Source: Streptomyces sp. NRRL F-6131 (GTDB taxonomy: Bacteria; Actinomycetota; Actinomycetes; Streptomycetales; Streptomycetaceae). Taken from it: 51,528 nucleotides of DNA. Position numbers and translations under genes: made by a program. This document shows, piece by piece, positions 24,267 to 32,822 of this stretch (positions are counted from its first letter, which is position 1; each line of letters starts with the position of its first letter). Location: NCBI GenBank assembly GCA_000719695.1, contig JOHN01000057.1, forward strand, positions 1 to 51,528. The letters run 5' to 3'. Below the pieces are notes generated by a model that ran no database searches, was not told the DNA's origin, and saw only the letters and a program-made list of their open reading frames with translations.

Positions 24267-25703
24267 GTGGTCGAAACTCCCACACTCTTAAGGGTCTTGA
24301 CGCTGCAGCGGCACTGGCAGGTCTACGAGACCTTCCGCCTCCGGTTCGAGGCGACCGCGAACTCGGCCGCGGAGCAGGAGAACGACCCCCGGCTCCGGGG
24401 CTTGTCGGTCTCCAAGCGGCAGTTCGAGCGCTGGTACGGCGGCGCGGTGAAGACCCGCCCCTACCCGGACCAGTGCCGAGTGCTGGAGACCATGTTCGGC
24501 GTCAGCGTCGACGTGCTCCTCGCGCCCGCCCCGGCCGCTTCGCTGCCTGCGCCCGCAACCGCCGCCTCGTTCGTCGTCCCGCCGCCACGGCCGGTCCCTG
24601 TCCTCCTCTCCTCCGAGCAGGCAGCGGTACTGCCTGCCGGTGGCCCGTTCAGCAGCGAGACCCGCTTCGACGCGGGCACCACGGAATTGGAAAGGCAGGT
24701 CGCAATGGCGGCTCGTCGTGCACTTCGGTTCACCGCGATGGCGGAGGGCAGCAGCATCGGCCCGGAGACCCTGGGACAGATCCACGACGAGGTACGGCGG
24801 CTGACCGTCGCCTACCCGAAGCTGGCGCTTCCGACCCTGCTCGGTGACCTGGTCGAGGTCCAGGACCTCACCTTCCGGCTGCTGGAGCACGGCCGGGTCA
24901 AGCCCCTGCAGGCCCGTGAGCTGTACCTGCTCGCCGGGATCACCTCCGGCATGCTCGCCAAGGCCAGCCACGACCTGGGCAACCCGAGCGCCGCGATGAT
25001 GCAGGCCCGCACCGCCTTCGTCTGCGCCGACAACGCGGATCACCACGCCATGCGCGCCTGGGTCCGCTCGCTGCAGTCGCTCATCTCCTACTGGGCGCGT
25101 CGCCCGGCCGAGGCCGCTGACTACGCCGACCTCGGGCAGGCCGCCGCCGGCAACGTCCGAGGCACCACGAGCGTCTGGCTCGCCTGTCTCTCCGCCCGCG
25201 CCCACGCCCTTCTCGGCGACGGCGAGGCGACCCGCGCCGCCATCCAGCGCGCCGAGGACGCCCGTGCCGTAGCCGAGCCCGACGACCTGGACGGCTTCGG
25301 CGGCATCATGACCTTCCCGGTGCCCCGCCAGCTCTACTACGTCGCCGAGGCCACCGTGCACCTCGGCGAGGATCCCGCGCTCGGCGAGAGCCAGGCCGAG
25401 GCCGCCGTCGCCGCCTACCGCACCGCCAACGAGGACGAGTGGGCTTTCGGCGACGAGGCCGGCGCCCAGACCGACCTCGCGCTCGCCCGCCTCGCCCGAG
25501 GAGAGATCGACGGCGCGGCCGAAGCCGTCCGCCCCGTGCTCGACCTGCCCATCGAACAACGGAACTTCGGCATCACCAGCAGTGCCCAGCGCGTCTACGC
25601 GGCCCTGCCGTCCGGAGGCCGACGAGTCGGCGGGGCGGCGGCCGATCTGCGTGAGGAAATCGAGGCATTCACCGCCACCCCGACATCGGTCCTCATCCGG
25701 TGA
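24267..25703 (+). CDS. HTH-TPR transcriptional regulator of the Streptomyces type
   Basis: 478 aa. An N-terminal region (about 1-85) with LSVSKRQFERWYGGAVKTRP followed by CRVLETMFGVSVDVLL is characteristic of actinobacterial XRE-like/TPR regulators; an Ala/Pro linker and tetratricopeptide-like helices follow (about 140-470: RTAFVCADNADHHAMRAWVR, then QTDLALARLARGE). Such proteins often act as pathway-specific regulators. GTG 24267 is chosen for GGAGAGG upstream; the frame is open further up without a site. Divergent from the cell-wall-like operon and overlapping the GNAT gene by 4 bases, so it probably regulates that operon. Confidence 0.8.
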   Translation: MVETPTLLRVLTLQRHWQVYETFRLRFEATANSAAEQENDPRLRGLSVSKRQFERWYGGAVKTRPYPDQCRVLETMFGVSVDVLLAPAPAASLPAPATAASFVVPPPRPVPVLLSSEQAAVLPAGGPFSSETRFDAGTTELERQVAMAARRALRFTAMAEGSSIGPETLGQIHDEVRRLTVAYPKLALPTLLGDLVEVQDLTFRLLEHGRVKPLQARELYLLAGITSGMLAKASHDLGNPSAAMMQARTAFVCADNADHHAMRAWVRSLQSLISYWARRPAEAADYADLGQAAAGNVRGTTSVWLACLSARAHALLGDGEATRAAIQRAEDARAVAEPDDLDGFGGIMTFPVPRQLYYVAEATVHLGEDPALGESQAEAAVAAYRTANEDEWAFGDEAGAQTDLALARLARGEIDGAAEAVRPVLDLPIEQRNFGITSSAQRVYAALPSGGRRVGGAAADLREEIEAFTATPTSVLIR

Positions 25704-26365
25704 CCGCGCAGGTAGGCTCCGCGGCCATGACCCCAGTCCACCTGGCCGGCCCCCGCCTGGCACTGCGCGAGATCGAACACGAGGACACCGACGCCCTCCT
25801 GGCCATCTACGGCGACCCCAAGGCCACCCGGCACCTCAGCTTCGAGCCCCGCACCCGCGAACAGGTCCAGGCGATCGTCGACCGCTCGATGAACTCGGCC
25901 AAGGACAGCCCGAGGAACGAGTACGGCCTCGCCGTCACCCACCTCGGCGAGCACCGGCTGATCGGGTACGCCCGCCTGGCCACGGAACCCCAGCAGGCCG
26001 CCACCATCGGCTTCGCCCTCCACCAAGCGGAGTGGGGCAAGGGACTCGGCATCGAGACGGTCCACCTCCTGTGCGGGCTCGGATTCAACACCCTGGGCCT
26101 GCACCGAATTTGGGCTGCGCGTTCACCGCTCAACGAGGCGTCTGCGCGAACGCTCCTGCGCGCTGGCATGACCGAGGACGGCTGCATCCGCGACCACGTC
26201 TTCGTCCATGGCGCGTGGCGGGACTCGATCACCTACTCGATTCTGGAGCACGAGTGGGCACGGGTCGACGGGCTGCACGCCGTCGGGTCAGTCACGTCCG
26301 ATGTTGCGGAGAGCGCGCAGCCTTCCGGCATCCGGCCTGGCGACGAGGCGCCACGGGAGAGGTGA
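25700..26365 (+). CDS. GNAT (RimJ/RimL-type) acetyltransferase
   Basis: 221 aa from GTG 25700, which overlaps the regulator stop (GTGA); ATG 25727 would give 212 aa. Typical N-acetyltransferase pattern: LALREIEHEDTDALLAIYGD, the acetyl-CoA loop AEWGKGLGIETV (Q/RxxGxG/A-like) and GLHRIWAARSPLNEASARTL. These enzymes acetylate protein N-termini, amino sugars or antibiotics. In this context it could modify a product or intermediate of the divergent operon. It is the last gene before the right-hand attachment repeat. Confidence 0.85.
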   Translation: MTAQVGSAAMTPVHLAGPRLALREIEHEDTDALLAIYGDPKATRHLSFEPRTREQVQAIVDRSMNSAKDSPRNEYGLAVTHLGEHRLIGYARLATEPQQAATIGFALHQAEWGKGLGIETVHLLCGLGFNTLGLHRIWAARSPLNEASARTLLRAGMTEDGCIRDHVFVHGAWRDSITYSILEHEWARVDGLHAVGSVTSDVAESAQPSGIRPGDEAPRER

Positions 26366-26554
26366 CGTCGTGCTGACTGCGCTGGCCGTGCCGCACATGG
26401 TGATCCCTGGTATCACCGAGTTCGCCCGCGGAGGGCTCCCCGGCCGTCACTGACACCGCTGCTTTTGAGTCGATCGTGGCCGATACGAGCGCGGGACCGG
26501 GGGCTGTGGCTTGGTCTTGCCGTGCTCGGCTGCGCTCAAGGAGTGGGACACGGC

Positions 26555-26577
26555 AACTGCAACCAAAACTGCAACCA
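26555..26577. repeat. 12-bp-spaced direct repeats next to repeat C
   Basis: AACTGCAACCA occurs at 26555 and 26567, five bases left of the repeat C core. It resembles the GAGACC pairs at 7828 and 10589 in period (12 bp) and in the AACT linker, as if the right arm of the same recombination system. The remainder of 26366-26554 shows nothing recognisable. Confidence 0.5.
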
Positions 26578-26582
26578 CGGGA

Positions 26583-26678
26583 CGACGAAGGCCCGGACCG
26601 CTGAGCGGTCCGGGCCTTCTGCCGGCGGAGGATACGAGATTCGAACTCGTGAGGGGTTGCCCCCAACACGCTTTCCAA
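26583..26678. repeat. Attachment-site repeat C, overlapping the intact tRNA-Ser
   Basis: Identical over 96 bases to 10396-10491. It consists of the hairpin terminator (26588-26618) and the 3' half of tRNA-Ser up to the anticodon loop. Because the intact gene is here, this is the chromosomal end of the island, and integrations occurred on its low-coordinate side. Confidence 0.88.
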
Positions 26679-26710
26679 GCGTGCGCCCTAGGCCTCTAGG
26701 CGAATCCTCC
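26626..26710 (-). tRNA. tRNA-Ser, anticodon GGA
   Basis: 85 nt on the minus strand. Acceptor GGAGGAT pairs with ATCCTCC; anticodon stem-loop CACGC-TTGGAAA-GCGTG gives GGA; a long variable arm (GGGG/CCCC) and T-arm with TTCGAAT identify a class II tRNA-Ser reading UCC/UCU. Discriminator base G; CCA is not encoded. Its 3' half is the target of the repeated integrations described here. Confidence 0.95.
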
Positions 26711-26843
26711 GTGGGAGAGCTTAGTACATGTTCAGGGGTGGTCGCGACCACGTATCTCGCAGGTGGGGGGAGGGGGTCGCCTGGGGATGGGTGGGCGGGG
26801 TGGTGGTGTCGGGGTGGGCCCGGGATCCGGTAGTGTTGGGGGC

Positions 26844-26931
26844 AGCCCCTCGTGTGGCGTTATCTCTCTGAACCCCCCCAGGGCCGGAAGGCAGCAAGGG
26901 TAGGAGGGCTCTGGCGGGTGCACGAGGGGTC
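26844..26931 (+). ncRNA. ffs: Signal recognition particle RNA (4.5S type)
   Basis: Terminal arms CCCCTCGTG (26846) and CACGAGGGG (26921) close a long hairpin whose apex has the conserved CCGGAAGG tetraloop (GGAA at 26886) and the AGCAAGGG / CCCCCCAGGG internal-loop sequences bound by the Ffh M domain. The Alu domain is absent. Location just upstream of dnaX is typical for Streptomyces. Ends are approximate. Confidence 0.92.
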
Positions 26932-27013
26932 TTTGCGTTCCCGGGGGCCGGGCGGGGGCGCCCGGTGACGAGGGGCGACGCGTTTGTCGGTCCGTCCCGA
27001 TATCGTCGGGGGT

Positions 27014-29251
27014 GTGTCCCTAGCCCTGTACCGCCGCTACCGCCCCGAGACCTTCGCGGAGGTCATCGGGCAGGAGCACGTGACCGCTCCGCTCCAGCAG
27101 GCCCTGCGCAACAACAGGGTCAATCACGCCTATCTGTTCAGCGGCCCACGCGGCTGCGGCAAGACGACGAGCGCGCGCATCCTGGCCCGCTGTCTGAACT
27201 GCGAGCAGGGGCCGACGCCGACGCCGTGCGGGGAGTGCCAGTCCTGCCGGGACCTCGCCACGGGCGGGCCCGGGTCGATCGACGTGATCGAGATCGACGC
27301 GGCCTCGCACGGTGGTGTGGACGACGCGCGCGAGCTGCGGGAGCGGGCGTTCTTCGCGCCGGTGCACAGCCGGTACAAGATCTTCATCCTGGACGAGGCG
27401 CACATGGTGACCTCGGCCGGCTTCAACGCGCTGCTGAAGGTGGTGGAGGAGCCGCCGGAGCACCTGAAGTTCATCTTCGCCACCACCGAGCCGGAGAAGG
27501 TGATCGGGACGATCCGGTCCCGGACCCACCACTACCCGTTCCGGCTGGTGCCGCCCGGCACGCTGCGCGACTACCTGGCGGAGGTGTGCGGCCGGGAGGG
27601 GATCCAGGTCGAGGACTCCGTGTTCCCGCTGGTGGTGCGGGCGGGCGCCGGGTCGGTGCGTGACTCGATGTCGGTGATGGACCAGCTGCTGGCCGGCGCC
27701 GCCGAGGGCGGTGTGACGTACCGGATGGCGACCGCGCTGCTCGGGTACACGGACTCGGCACTGCTGGACGAGGTGGTGGACGCGTTCGCCGCGCAGGACG
27801 GGGCGACGGTCTTCCAGGTGATCGACCGGGTGGTCGAGGGCGGCCACGACCCGCGGCGGTTCGTCGCGGACCTGCTGGAGCGGCTGCGGGACCTCGTGAT
27901 CCTCGCCACCGTGCCGGACGCGGGGGAGAAGGGGCTGATCGACGCCCCGGCCGACCGGATCGCGGTGATGCAGGCGCAGGCGGACGCGTTCGGCGCGGCG
28001 GAGCTGAGCCGGGCGGCGGACCTCGTCAACACCGGGCTGACGGAGATGCGCGGCAACGCGGCGCCCCGGCTCCAGCTGGAGCTGATCTGCGCCCGGGTGA
28101 TGCTGCCGGGGGCGTACAGCGACGAGCTGTCCCTCCAGGCGCGGTTGGACAAGCTGGAGCGGCGGGCCGCGACCGGTGGCTTCGCGGCGACCGCTGGGTT
28201 CGCCGCGGGTGGCGCGGCCGCTGCCCTGGCGGCCGTGGCCCCGGCCGTGCCGGTGTCGGTACCGCCGGTGGCACCGGTGTCCGCAGCGGAGGCGTCGGTG
28301 GTGCCTCAGGCGCCCCAGACGCCGCAGGTGCCGGCGCCGGTGCAGTCGGCGCCCGTGCCGCAGCCCCCCGCCGCGCCGCCGGCCGGGCCGGCGCCCGGGG
28401 CCTGGCCGATCAAGCGGAGCTTCCCGCCGGCCGGGGAGGCCCCCGCGGCGGAGACCCCGGCCCCGGCCGCCGCCCCGGTGGCGCCCGCGGCTCCGGCGGC
28501 TCCGGTGCAGCCCGCCCCGGTGGCGGCGCCCGCTCCGGCCGCGGCGGCCGGTGGGCAGCCGTCGGCGGCGGCGCAGCAGGGCGCGGGCCAGGTGCGGCAG
28601 CTGTGGCCGCAGATCCTGGAGGCGGTGAAGAACCGGCGCCGGTTCACCTGGATCCTGCTCAGCCAGAACGGCCAGGTGGCCGGGTTCGACGGCAGCGTCC
28701 TCCAGGTCTCGTTCATCAACGCGGGCGCCCGCGACAGCTTCGTGAGCAGCAACAGCGACGACGTGCTGCGTGCCGCGCTGGCGGACGCGCTCGGCGTGGA
28801 CTGGCGGATCGAGTGCATCGTCGATCCGTCCGGTGGCGCGGGCGGTCCCGGCGGTGGCGGGGGCGCCACGGGCGGTTTCGGCGGCGGTGCCCCGAGCGGC
28901 GGCGGTGGCGGCGGGGGCGGCTGGGGTGCCCAGCCGGCGCGCCCGGCGGCGTCCGCGCCCCCGGTGGCACCTGCGGCCCCGGCGCCCGCTGGGGCGCCCG
29001 CTCCGGCGCCCGGCCCGGTCGCCGCGCCGCCGTCGGCGCCGGTCGCACCGGTGCCGCCGCCCGTCCAGGCAGCGCCCCCGTCGGCCCCGGCCCGGCCGGC
29101 CCGGGCGTACCCGCAGGCGGTGGCCCCGGAGGACGACGTCCCGGAGGAGGACGACCCCGATCTCGTCGAGGACACGTTCTCCGGCCAGGAGCTGATCATC
29201 CGCGAGCTGGGTGCCACGGTGCTGGAGGAGATCCGGCACGGCGGAAACTGA
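27014..29251 (+). CDS. dnaX: DNA polymerase III gamma/tau subunit
   Basis: 745 aa. Clamp-loader AAA+ module (1-220) with RYRPETFAEVIGQ, Walker A GPRGCGKT (44-51), a four-Cys zinc module (CLNCEQ, CGECQSC), DEAH and sensor residues, then the oligomerisation domain (to ~370) and a long Ala/Pro/Gly-rich tail interrupted by the tau-like domain (about 535-605, VRQLWPQILEAVKNRRRFTW). It drives loading of the beta clamp. GTG 27014 matches the conserved start SLALYRRYRP; TTG 26984 is also in frame. Confidence 0.95.
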   Translation: MSLALYRRYRPETFAEVIGQEHVTAPLQQALRNNRVNHAYLFSGPRGCGKTTSARILARCLNCEQGPTPTPCGECQSCRDLATGGPGSIDVIEIDAASHGGVDDARELRERAFFAPVHSRYKIFILDEAHMVTSAGFNALLKVVEEPPEHLKFIFATTEPEKVIGTIRSRTHHYPFRLVPPGTLRDYLAEVCGREGIQVEDSVFPLVVRAGAGSVRDSMSVMDQLLAGAAEGGVTYRMATALLGYTDSALLDEVVDAFAAQDGATVFQVIDRVVEGGHDPRRFVADLLERLRDLVILATVPDAGEKGLIDAPADRIAVMQAQADAFGAAELSRAADLVNTGLTEMRGNAAPRLQLELICARVMLPGAYSDELSLQARLDKLERRAATGGFAATAGFAAGGAAAALAAVAPAVPVSVPPVAPVSAAEASVVPQAPQTPQVPAPVQSAPVPQPPAAPPAGPAPGAWPIKRSFPPAGEAPAAETPAPAAAPVAPAAPAAPVQPAPVAAPAPAAAAGGQPSAAAQQGAGQVRQLWPQILEAVKNRRRFTWILLSQNGQVAGFDGSVLQVSFINAGARDSFVSSNSDDVLRAALADALGVDWRIECIVDPSGGAGGPGGGGGATGGFGGGAPSGGGGGGGGWGAQPARPAASAPPVAPAAPAPAGAPAPAPGPVAAPPSAPVAPVPPPVQAAPPSAPARPARAYPQAVAPEDDVPEEDDPDLVEDTFSGQELIIRELGATVLEEIRHGGN

Positions 29252-29309
29252 GCAGCACGTAGGCTCGTCGAAGAGGTAGCAGGAGCAGACCGAACGCAAG
29301 GAGTGAGCC

Positions 29310-29648
29310 GTGTTTCCCGGTGGTGGCCAGCCCAACATGCAGGCGCTGCTCAAGCAGGCGCAGAAGATGCAGCAGGACCTCGCCCAGGCCCAGCAGGAGC
29401 TGGCCGAGGCGAAGGTGAACGGTTCGGCCGGCGGTGGCCTGGTCGAGGCGACCGTGACCGGCTCCGGGGAGCTGGTGGCGCTGACCATCGCCCCGGCCGC
29501 CGTCGACCCGGAGGACACCGAGACGCTGGCCGACCTGATCCTGGCGGCCGTGCGGGACGCCAACCAGGCCGCGCAGAAGATGCAGACCGAGCGGATGGGC
29601 CCGCTGACCCAGGGCCTCGGGGGCGGGATCCCGGGTCTGCCGTTCTGA
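29310..29648 (+). CDS. ybaB: YbaB/EbfC nucleoid-associated protein
   Basis: 112 aa. [19 protein letters not shown] amphipathic start, central beta strands ([20 protein letters not shown]) and a C-terminal helix match the YbaB/EbfC DNA-binding family. The order dnaX-ybaB-recR is conserved across bacteria. GTG start preceded by AAGGAG. Confidence 0.95.
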   Translation: MFPGGGQPNMQALLKQAQKMQQDLAQAQQELAEAKVNGSAGGGLVEATVTGSGELVALTIAPAAVDPEDTETLADLILAAVRDANQAAQKMQTERMGPLTQGLGGGIPGLPF

Positions 29649-29721
29649 TCCCGGTGCCACACCGGACGGCGTCGCCGCGGCGCCGCTGCCCCGGGTGGGC
29701 CCGGGGTCACCGGCGGTGAAA

Positions 29722-29745
29722 GGTCCGTCGTTCAGCGAACGGACC
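29722..29745. terminator. Hairpin between ybaB and recR
   Basis: GGTCCGT and ACGGACC arms (7 bp, extended by CG/CG with a bulge), followed by TGTGTGATTT. It probably ends the dnaX-ybaB transcript; recR would then use its own promoter in 29746-29864. Confidence 0.55.
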
Positions 29746-29864
29746 TGTGTGATTTATGCGGGAGTCGGGCGTCGGGCGGTGTGCCCGGCGTCCGATTCGT
29801 TGGATGATGGCACCGGAGCACCCCGCGCGGGTGCCAACGGTCCAACCCGAGGGAAGGCGCGACG

Positions 29865-30464
29865 TTGTACGAGGGCGTGGTTCAGGACCTGATCGACGAA
29901 CTGGGCAGGCTGCCCGGCGTCGGGCCCAAGAGCGCGCAGCGGATCGCCTTCCACGTCCTGCAGGCCGACCCCGTCGACGTCCGCCGGCTGGCGCACGCGC
30001 TGCTGGAGGTCAAGGACAAGGTCCGGTTCTGCGCCGTCTGCGGCAACGTCGCGGAGGCCGAGCAGTGCCGGGTCTGTCTCGACGCGCGCCGCGACCTCGC
30101 GGTCATCTGCGTGGTCGAGGAACCCAAGGACGTCGTCGCCATCGAGCGCACCCGGGAGTTCCGCGGCCGCTACCACGTGCTGGGCGGCGCGATCAGCCCC
30201 ATCGAGGGCGTCGGCCCGGACGACCTGCGGATCCGGGAACTGCTGGCGCGGCTCGCGGACGGCACCGTCACCGAGCTGATCCTGGCCACCGACCCCAATC
30301 TGGAGGGGGAGGCGACCGCCACCTATCTGGCCCGGCTCTGCAAGCCGATGGGCCTGAAGGTGACCCGCCTGGCGAGCGGCCTGCCCGTCGGCGGGGATCT
30401 GGAGTACGCGGACGAGGTCACACTCGGTCGCGCCTTCGAAGGGAGACGACTGCTCGATGTCTGA
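29865..30464 (+). CDS. recR: Recombination mediator RecR
   Basis: 199 aa, normal length. Helix-hairpin-helix ([18 protein letters not shown]), four-Cys zinc finger ([16 protein letters not shown]), Toprim domain ([26 protein letters not shown]) and the C-terminal Walker-like ALGRAF end. It works with RecO (and RecF) to load RecA on gapped DNA. The TTG start follows GAGGGAAGGCG. The stop overlaps the next gene by 8 bases. Confidence 0.95.
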   Translation: MYEGVVQDLIDELGRLPGVGPKSAQRIAFHVLQADPVDVRRLAHALLEVKDKVRFCAVCGNVAEAEQCRVCLDARRDLAVICVVEEPKDVVAIERTREFRGRYHVLGGAISPIEGVGPDDLRIRELLARLADGTVTELILATDPNLEGEATATYLARLCKPMGLKVTRLASGLPVGGDLEYADEVTLGRAFEGRRLLDV

Positions 30465-31185
30465 CCGGACGATCAACCAGCAGCCCCATGCGCCCCACCA
30501 GGCCGGGCCGGAGGAGGAGCGGTCCGCCGAACAGGCGGCGCACACTCCGCACACGCACGCGCACGGCTCCGAGCCGGACGACTTCGCGGTGCAGATCGCG
30601 GACTCGGTGGAGAGCTTCGTGCTCTCGGTGACCGAGGTTGCCAAGGGCGACGAGCCCGGCAGCGCGGTCTCCCTCCTCCTGCTGGAGGTCTCGCAGCTGC
30701 TGCTGGCCGGCGGCCGGCTGGGCGCCATCGAGGACGTCGTCCCCGAGGACCGCTTCGAGCCCGACGCCGGTCCGGAGCCGGACGGCGAGCAGCTGCGCGA
30801 GCGGCTGGCCGAGCTGCTCGCGCCGATCGACGTCTACCACGAGGTCTTCGACCCGTACGGGCCGCCGGAGAAGCCGAGCGCCTTCCGGATCTCGGACGAC
30901 CTGGCCGGGGTGGTGAGCGAGCTGCAGCACGGGCTCACCCACTACCGCGAGGGCCGGGTCAGCGAGGCGCTCTGGTGGTGGCAGTTCTCGTACCTGTCCA
31001 ACTGGGGCACCACCTGCTCGGCCGTCCTGCGGGCGCTGCAGTCGCTGATCGCGCACGTCCGGCTGGACAGCCCGATCGGGGCGGCGCCGGACGGTGCGGA
31101 CACCGACAACGACGGGCTCACCGACGAGCAGCTGGAGCAGCAGGCCGGTGACCTGATGGCGGCGGAGCTCGGCCTGGGTCGCTGA
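30457..31185 (+). CDS. DUF5063 domain protein
   Basis: 242 aa, acidic and soluble. A His-rich N-terminal tail (HTPHTHAHG) precedes a helical domain ([32 protein letters not shown], and [20 protein letters not shown]), matching the actinobacterial DUF5063 family found next to recR. Function unknown. Its ATG overlaps the recR stop. Confidence 0.85.
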   Translation: MSDRTINQQPHAPHQAGPEEERSAEQAAHTPHTHAHGSEPDDFAVQIADSVESFVLSVTEVAKGDEPGSAVSLLLLEVSQLLLAGGRLGAIEDVVPEDRFEPDAGPEPDGEQLRERLAELLAPIDVYHEVFDPYGPPEKPSAFRISDDLAGVVSELQHGLTHYREGRVSEALWWWQFSYLSNWGTTCSAVLRALQSLIAHVRLDSPIGAAPDGADTDNDGLTDEQLEQQAGDLMAAELGLGR

Positions 31186-31223
31186 GGGCCCGGGTCGCTG
31201 AGGGCCTGGGCGGCTGAGGGCCC
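31176..31223. repeat. Three tandem 16-bp units at the end of the DUF5063 gene
   Basis: GGGTCGCTGAGGGCCC at 31176, 31192 (last base T) and a variant at 31208. The first unit includes the last codons and stop; each copy repeats a TGA in the same context. Slippage duplication is the simplest explanation. Confidence 0.7.
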
Positions 31224-31541
31224 GGGGCCGAGCCCGAGGGCCGGGCCGGGGCGGTCGGCGGCGGGACTGTGACGGAAACCTCACTCCCCGCCGCGGACGG
31301 AAAACCCCGGGGCGGCCGTCCGTTCGTCCGCCGATTCTTCGGAACGGCGGCGGCCCGCCCGCAGACCTGCCGGTGACGCCGTCCGCACCCCCGCTCACCT
31401 GCCGAAACGTGTGTCTCATCATATGGAAAGCGGCGGTCGGCACACCCCCGCTCGGTAGACTGGCGCGGACCGCACAGCCCCCGCCACCCGGGGGTGCGGG
31501 GGCCGAGCGCCCCCGGAAACGACACAAGTCGAGGAGCGCAC
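31224..31541 (+). promoter_or_regulatory. lysC upstream region
   Basis: GC-rich non-coding DNA between the 16-bp repeats and lysC. TAGACT at 31456-31461, 80 bases before the start codon, is a good housekeeping -10 hexamer, but no convincing -35 is seen. A less GC-rich patch (GTGTCTCATCATATGG, 31410-31425) lies just upstream. No riboswitch or leader peptide was recognised. Confidence 0.35.
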
Positions 31542-32822
31542 GTGGGCCTTGTCGTGCAGAAGTACGGCGGCTCATCCGTTGCGGATGCCGAGGGCATCAA
31601 GCGCGTGGCCCGTCGAATCGTTGACGCCAAGAAGGCCGGCCATGAGGTCGTCGTCGTGGTGTCCGCGATGGGCGACACGACGGACGAGCTCATCGAACTC
31701 GCGGAGCAGGTGTCCCCTCTCCCCGCCGGCCGCGAGTTCGACATGCTGCTGACCGCTGGAGAGCGCATCTCCATGGCGCTGCTGGCCATGGCGATCAAAT
31801 CCCTGGGCCACGAGGCGCAGTCCTTCACAGGCAGCCAGGCCGGTGTCATCACCGACTCGGTCCACAACAAGGCGCGCATCATCGACGTGACGCCGGGCCG
31901 CATCCGCACCGCCCTGGACGAGGGCAACATCGCGATCGTGGCCGGCTTCCAGGGCGTCTCGCAGTCGAGCAAGGACATCACCACGCTCGGCCGCGGCGGT
32001 TCGGACACCACCGCCGTCGCCCTCGCCGCGGCCCTCAAGGCCGAGGTCTGCGAGATCTACACCGACGTGGACGGCGTGTTCACCGCCGACCCGCGCGTGG
32101 TGAAGAAGGCCCGCAAGATCGACTGGATCGCCTACGAGGACATGCTGGAGCTCGCCTCGTCCGGGTCCAAGGTGCTGCTCGACCGCTGTGTGGAGTACGC
32201 GCGGCGCTACAACATCCCGATTCACGTACGCTCGTCGTTCTCGGGCCTTCCCGGGACCATCGTCAGCAACGACAACCCGCACAAGCCCGAAGGGGGCGAG
32301 ATGGAGCAGGCCATCATCTCCGGAGTCGCCCACGACACGTCCGAGGCCAAGGTCACGGTCGTCGGCGTGCCCGACAAGCCGGGCGAGGCGGCGCGCATCT
32401 TCCGCGCCATCGCCGACGCCGAGATCAACATCGACATGGTCGTGCAGAACGTCTCGGCGGCGTCGACCGGTCTGACCGACATCTCCTTCACCCTGCCGAA
32501 GACCGAGGGCCAGCGGGCCATCGACGCGCTCGACCGGGTCCGGGAGGGCATCGGCTACGAGTCGCTCCGCTACGACGACGCGATCGGCAAGATCTCGCTG
32601 GTGGGCGCGGGCATGCGCTCCAACCCGGGCGTCACGGCGACCTTCTTCGAGGCGCTCTCCGCGGCCGGCGTCAACATCGAGCTGATCTCCACCTCGGAGA
32701 TCCGGATCTCGGTGGTCACCCGCGCCGAGGACGTCAACGCGGCCGTGCAGGCCGTCCACTCCGCCTTCGGGCTGGACAGTGAGACGGACGAGGCCGTCGT
32801 CTACGGGGGCACCGGGCGATGA
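31542..32822 (+). CDS. lysC: Aspartate kinase
   Basis: 426 aa. [12 protein letters not shown] nucleotide-binding start, [27 protein letters not shown], and two C-terminal ACT domains ([30 protein letters not shown]), the class II lysine/threonine-regulated type. First step to lysine, threonine and methionine. GTG 31542 follows GAGGAG. An in-frame ATG at 32301 ([10 protein letters not shown]) behind GGGGGCGAG may produce a separate ~173-aa regulatory beta subunit, as known for Bacillus and Corynebacterium LysC. Overlaps asd by 4 bases. Confidence 0.95.
   Translation: MGLVVQKYGGSSVADAEGIKRVARRIVDAKKAGHEVVVVVSAMGDTTDELIELAEQVSPLPAGREFDMLLTAGERISMALLAMAIKSLGHEAQSFTGSQAGVITDSVHNKARIIDVTPGRIRTALDEGNIAIVAGFQGVSQSSKDITTLGRGGSDTTAVALAAALKAEVCEIYTDVDGVFTADPRVVKKARKIDWIAYEDMLELASSGSKVLLDRCVEYARRYNIPIHVRSSFSGLPGTIVSNDNPHKPEGGEMEQAIISGVAHDTSEAKVTVVGVPDKPGEAARIFRAIADAEINIDMVVQNVSAASTGLTDISFTLPKTEGQRAIDALDRVREGIGYESLRYDDAIGKISLVGAGMRSNPGVTATFFEALSAAGVNIELISTSEIRISVVTRAEDVNAAVQAVHSAFGLDSETDEAVVYGGTGR

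Noticed and set aside
10492..26582. An integrase, excisionase or replication gene inside the large island
   Set aside because: Every substantial frame was assigned; none shows the tyrosine-recombinase R-H-R-Y or serine-integrase pattern.
27020..29710. An 896-codon minus frame opposite dnaX and ybaB
   Set aside because: Low-complexity Arg/Pro/Gly translation with no domain, opposite conserved dnaX; typical antisense shadow.
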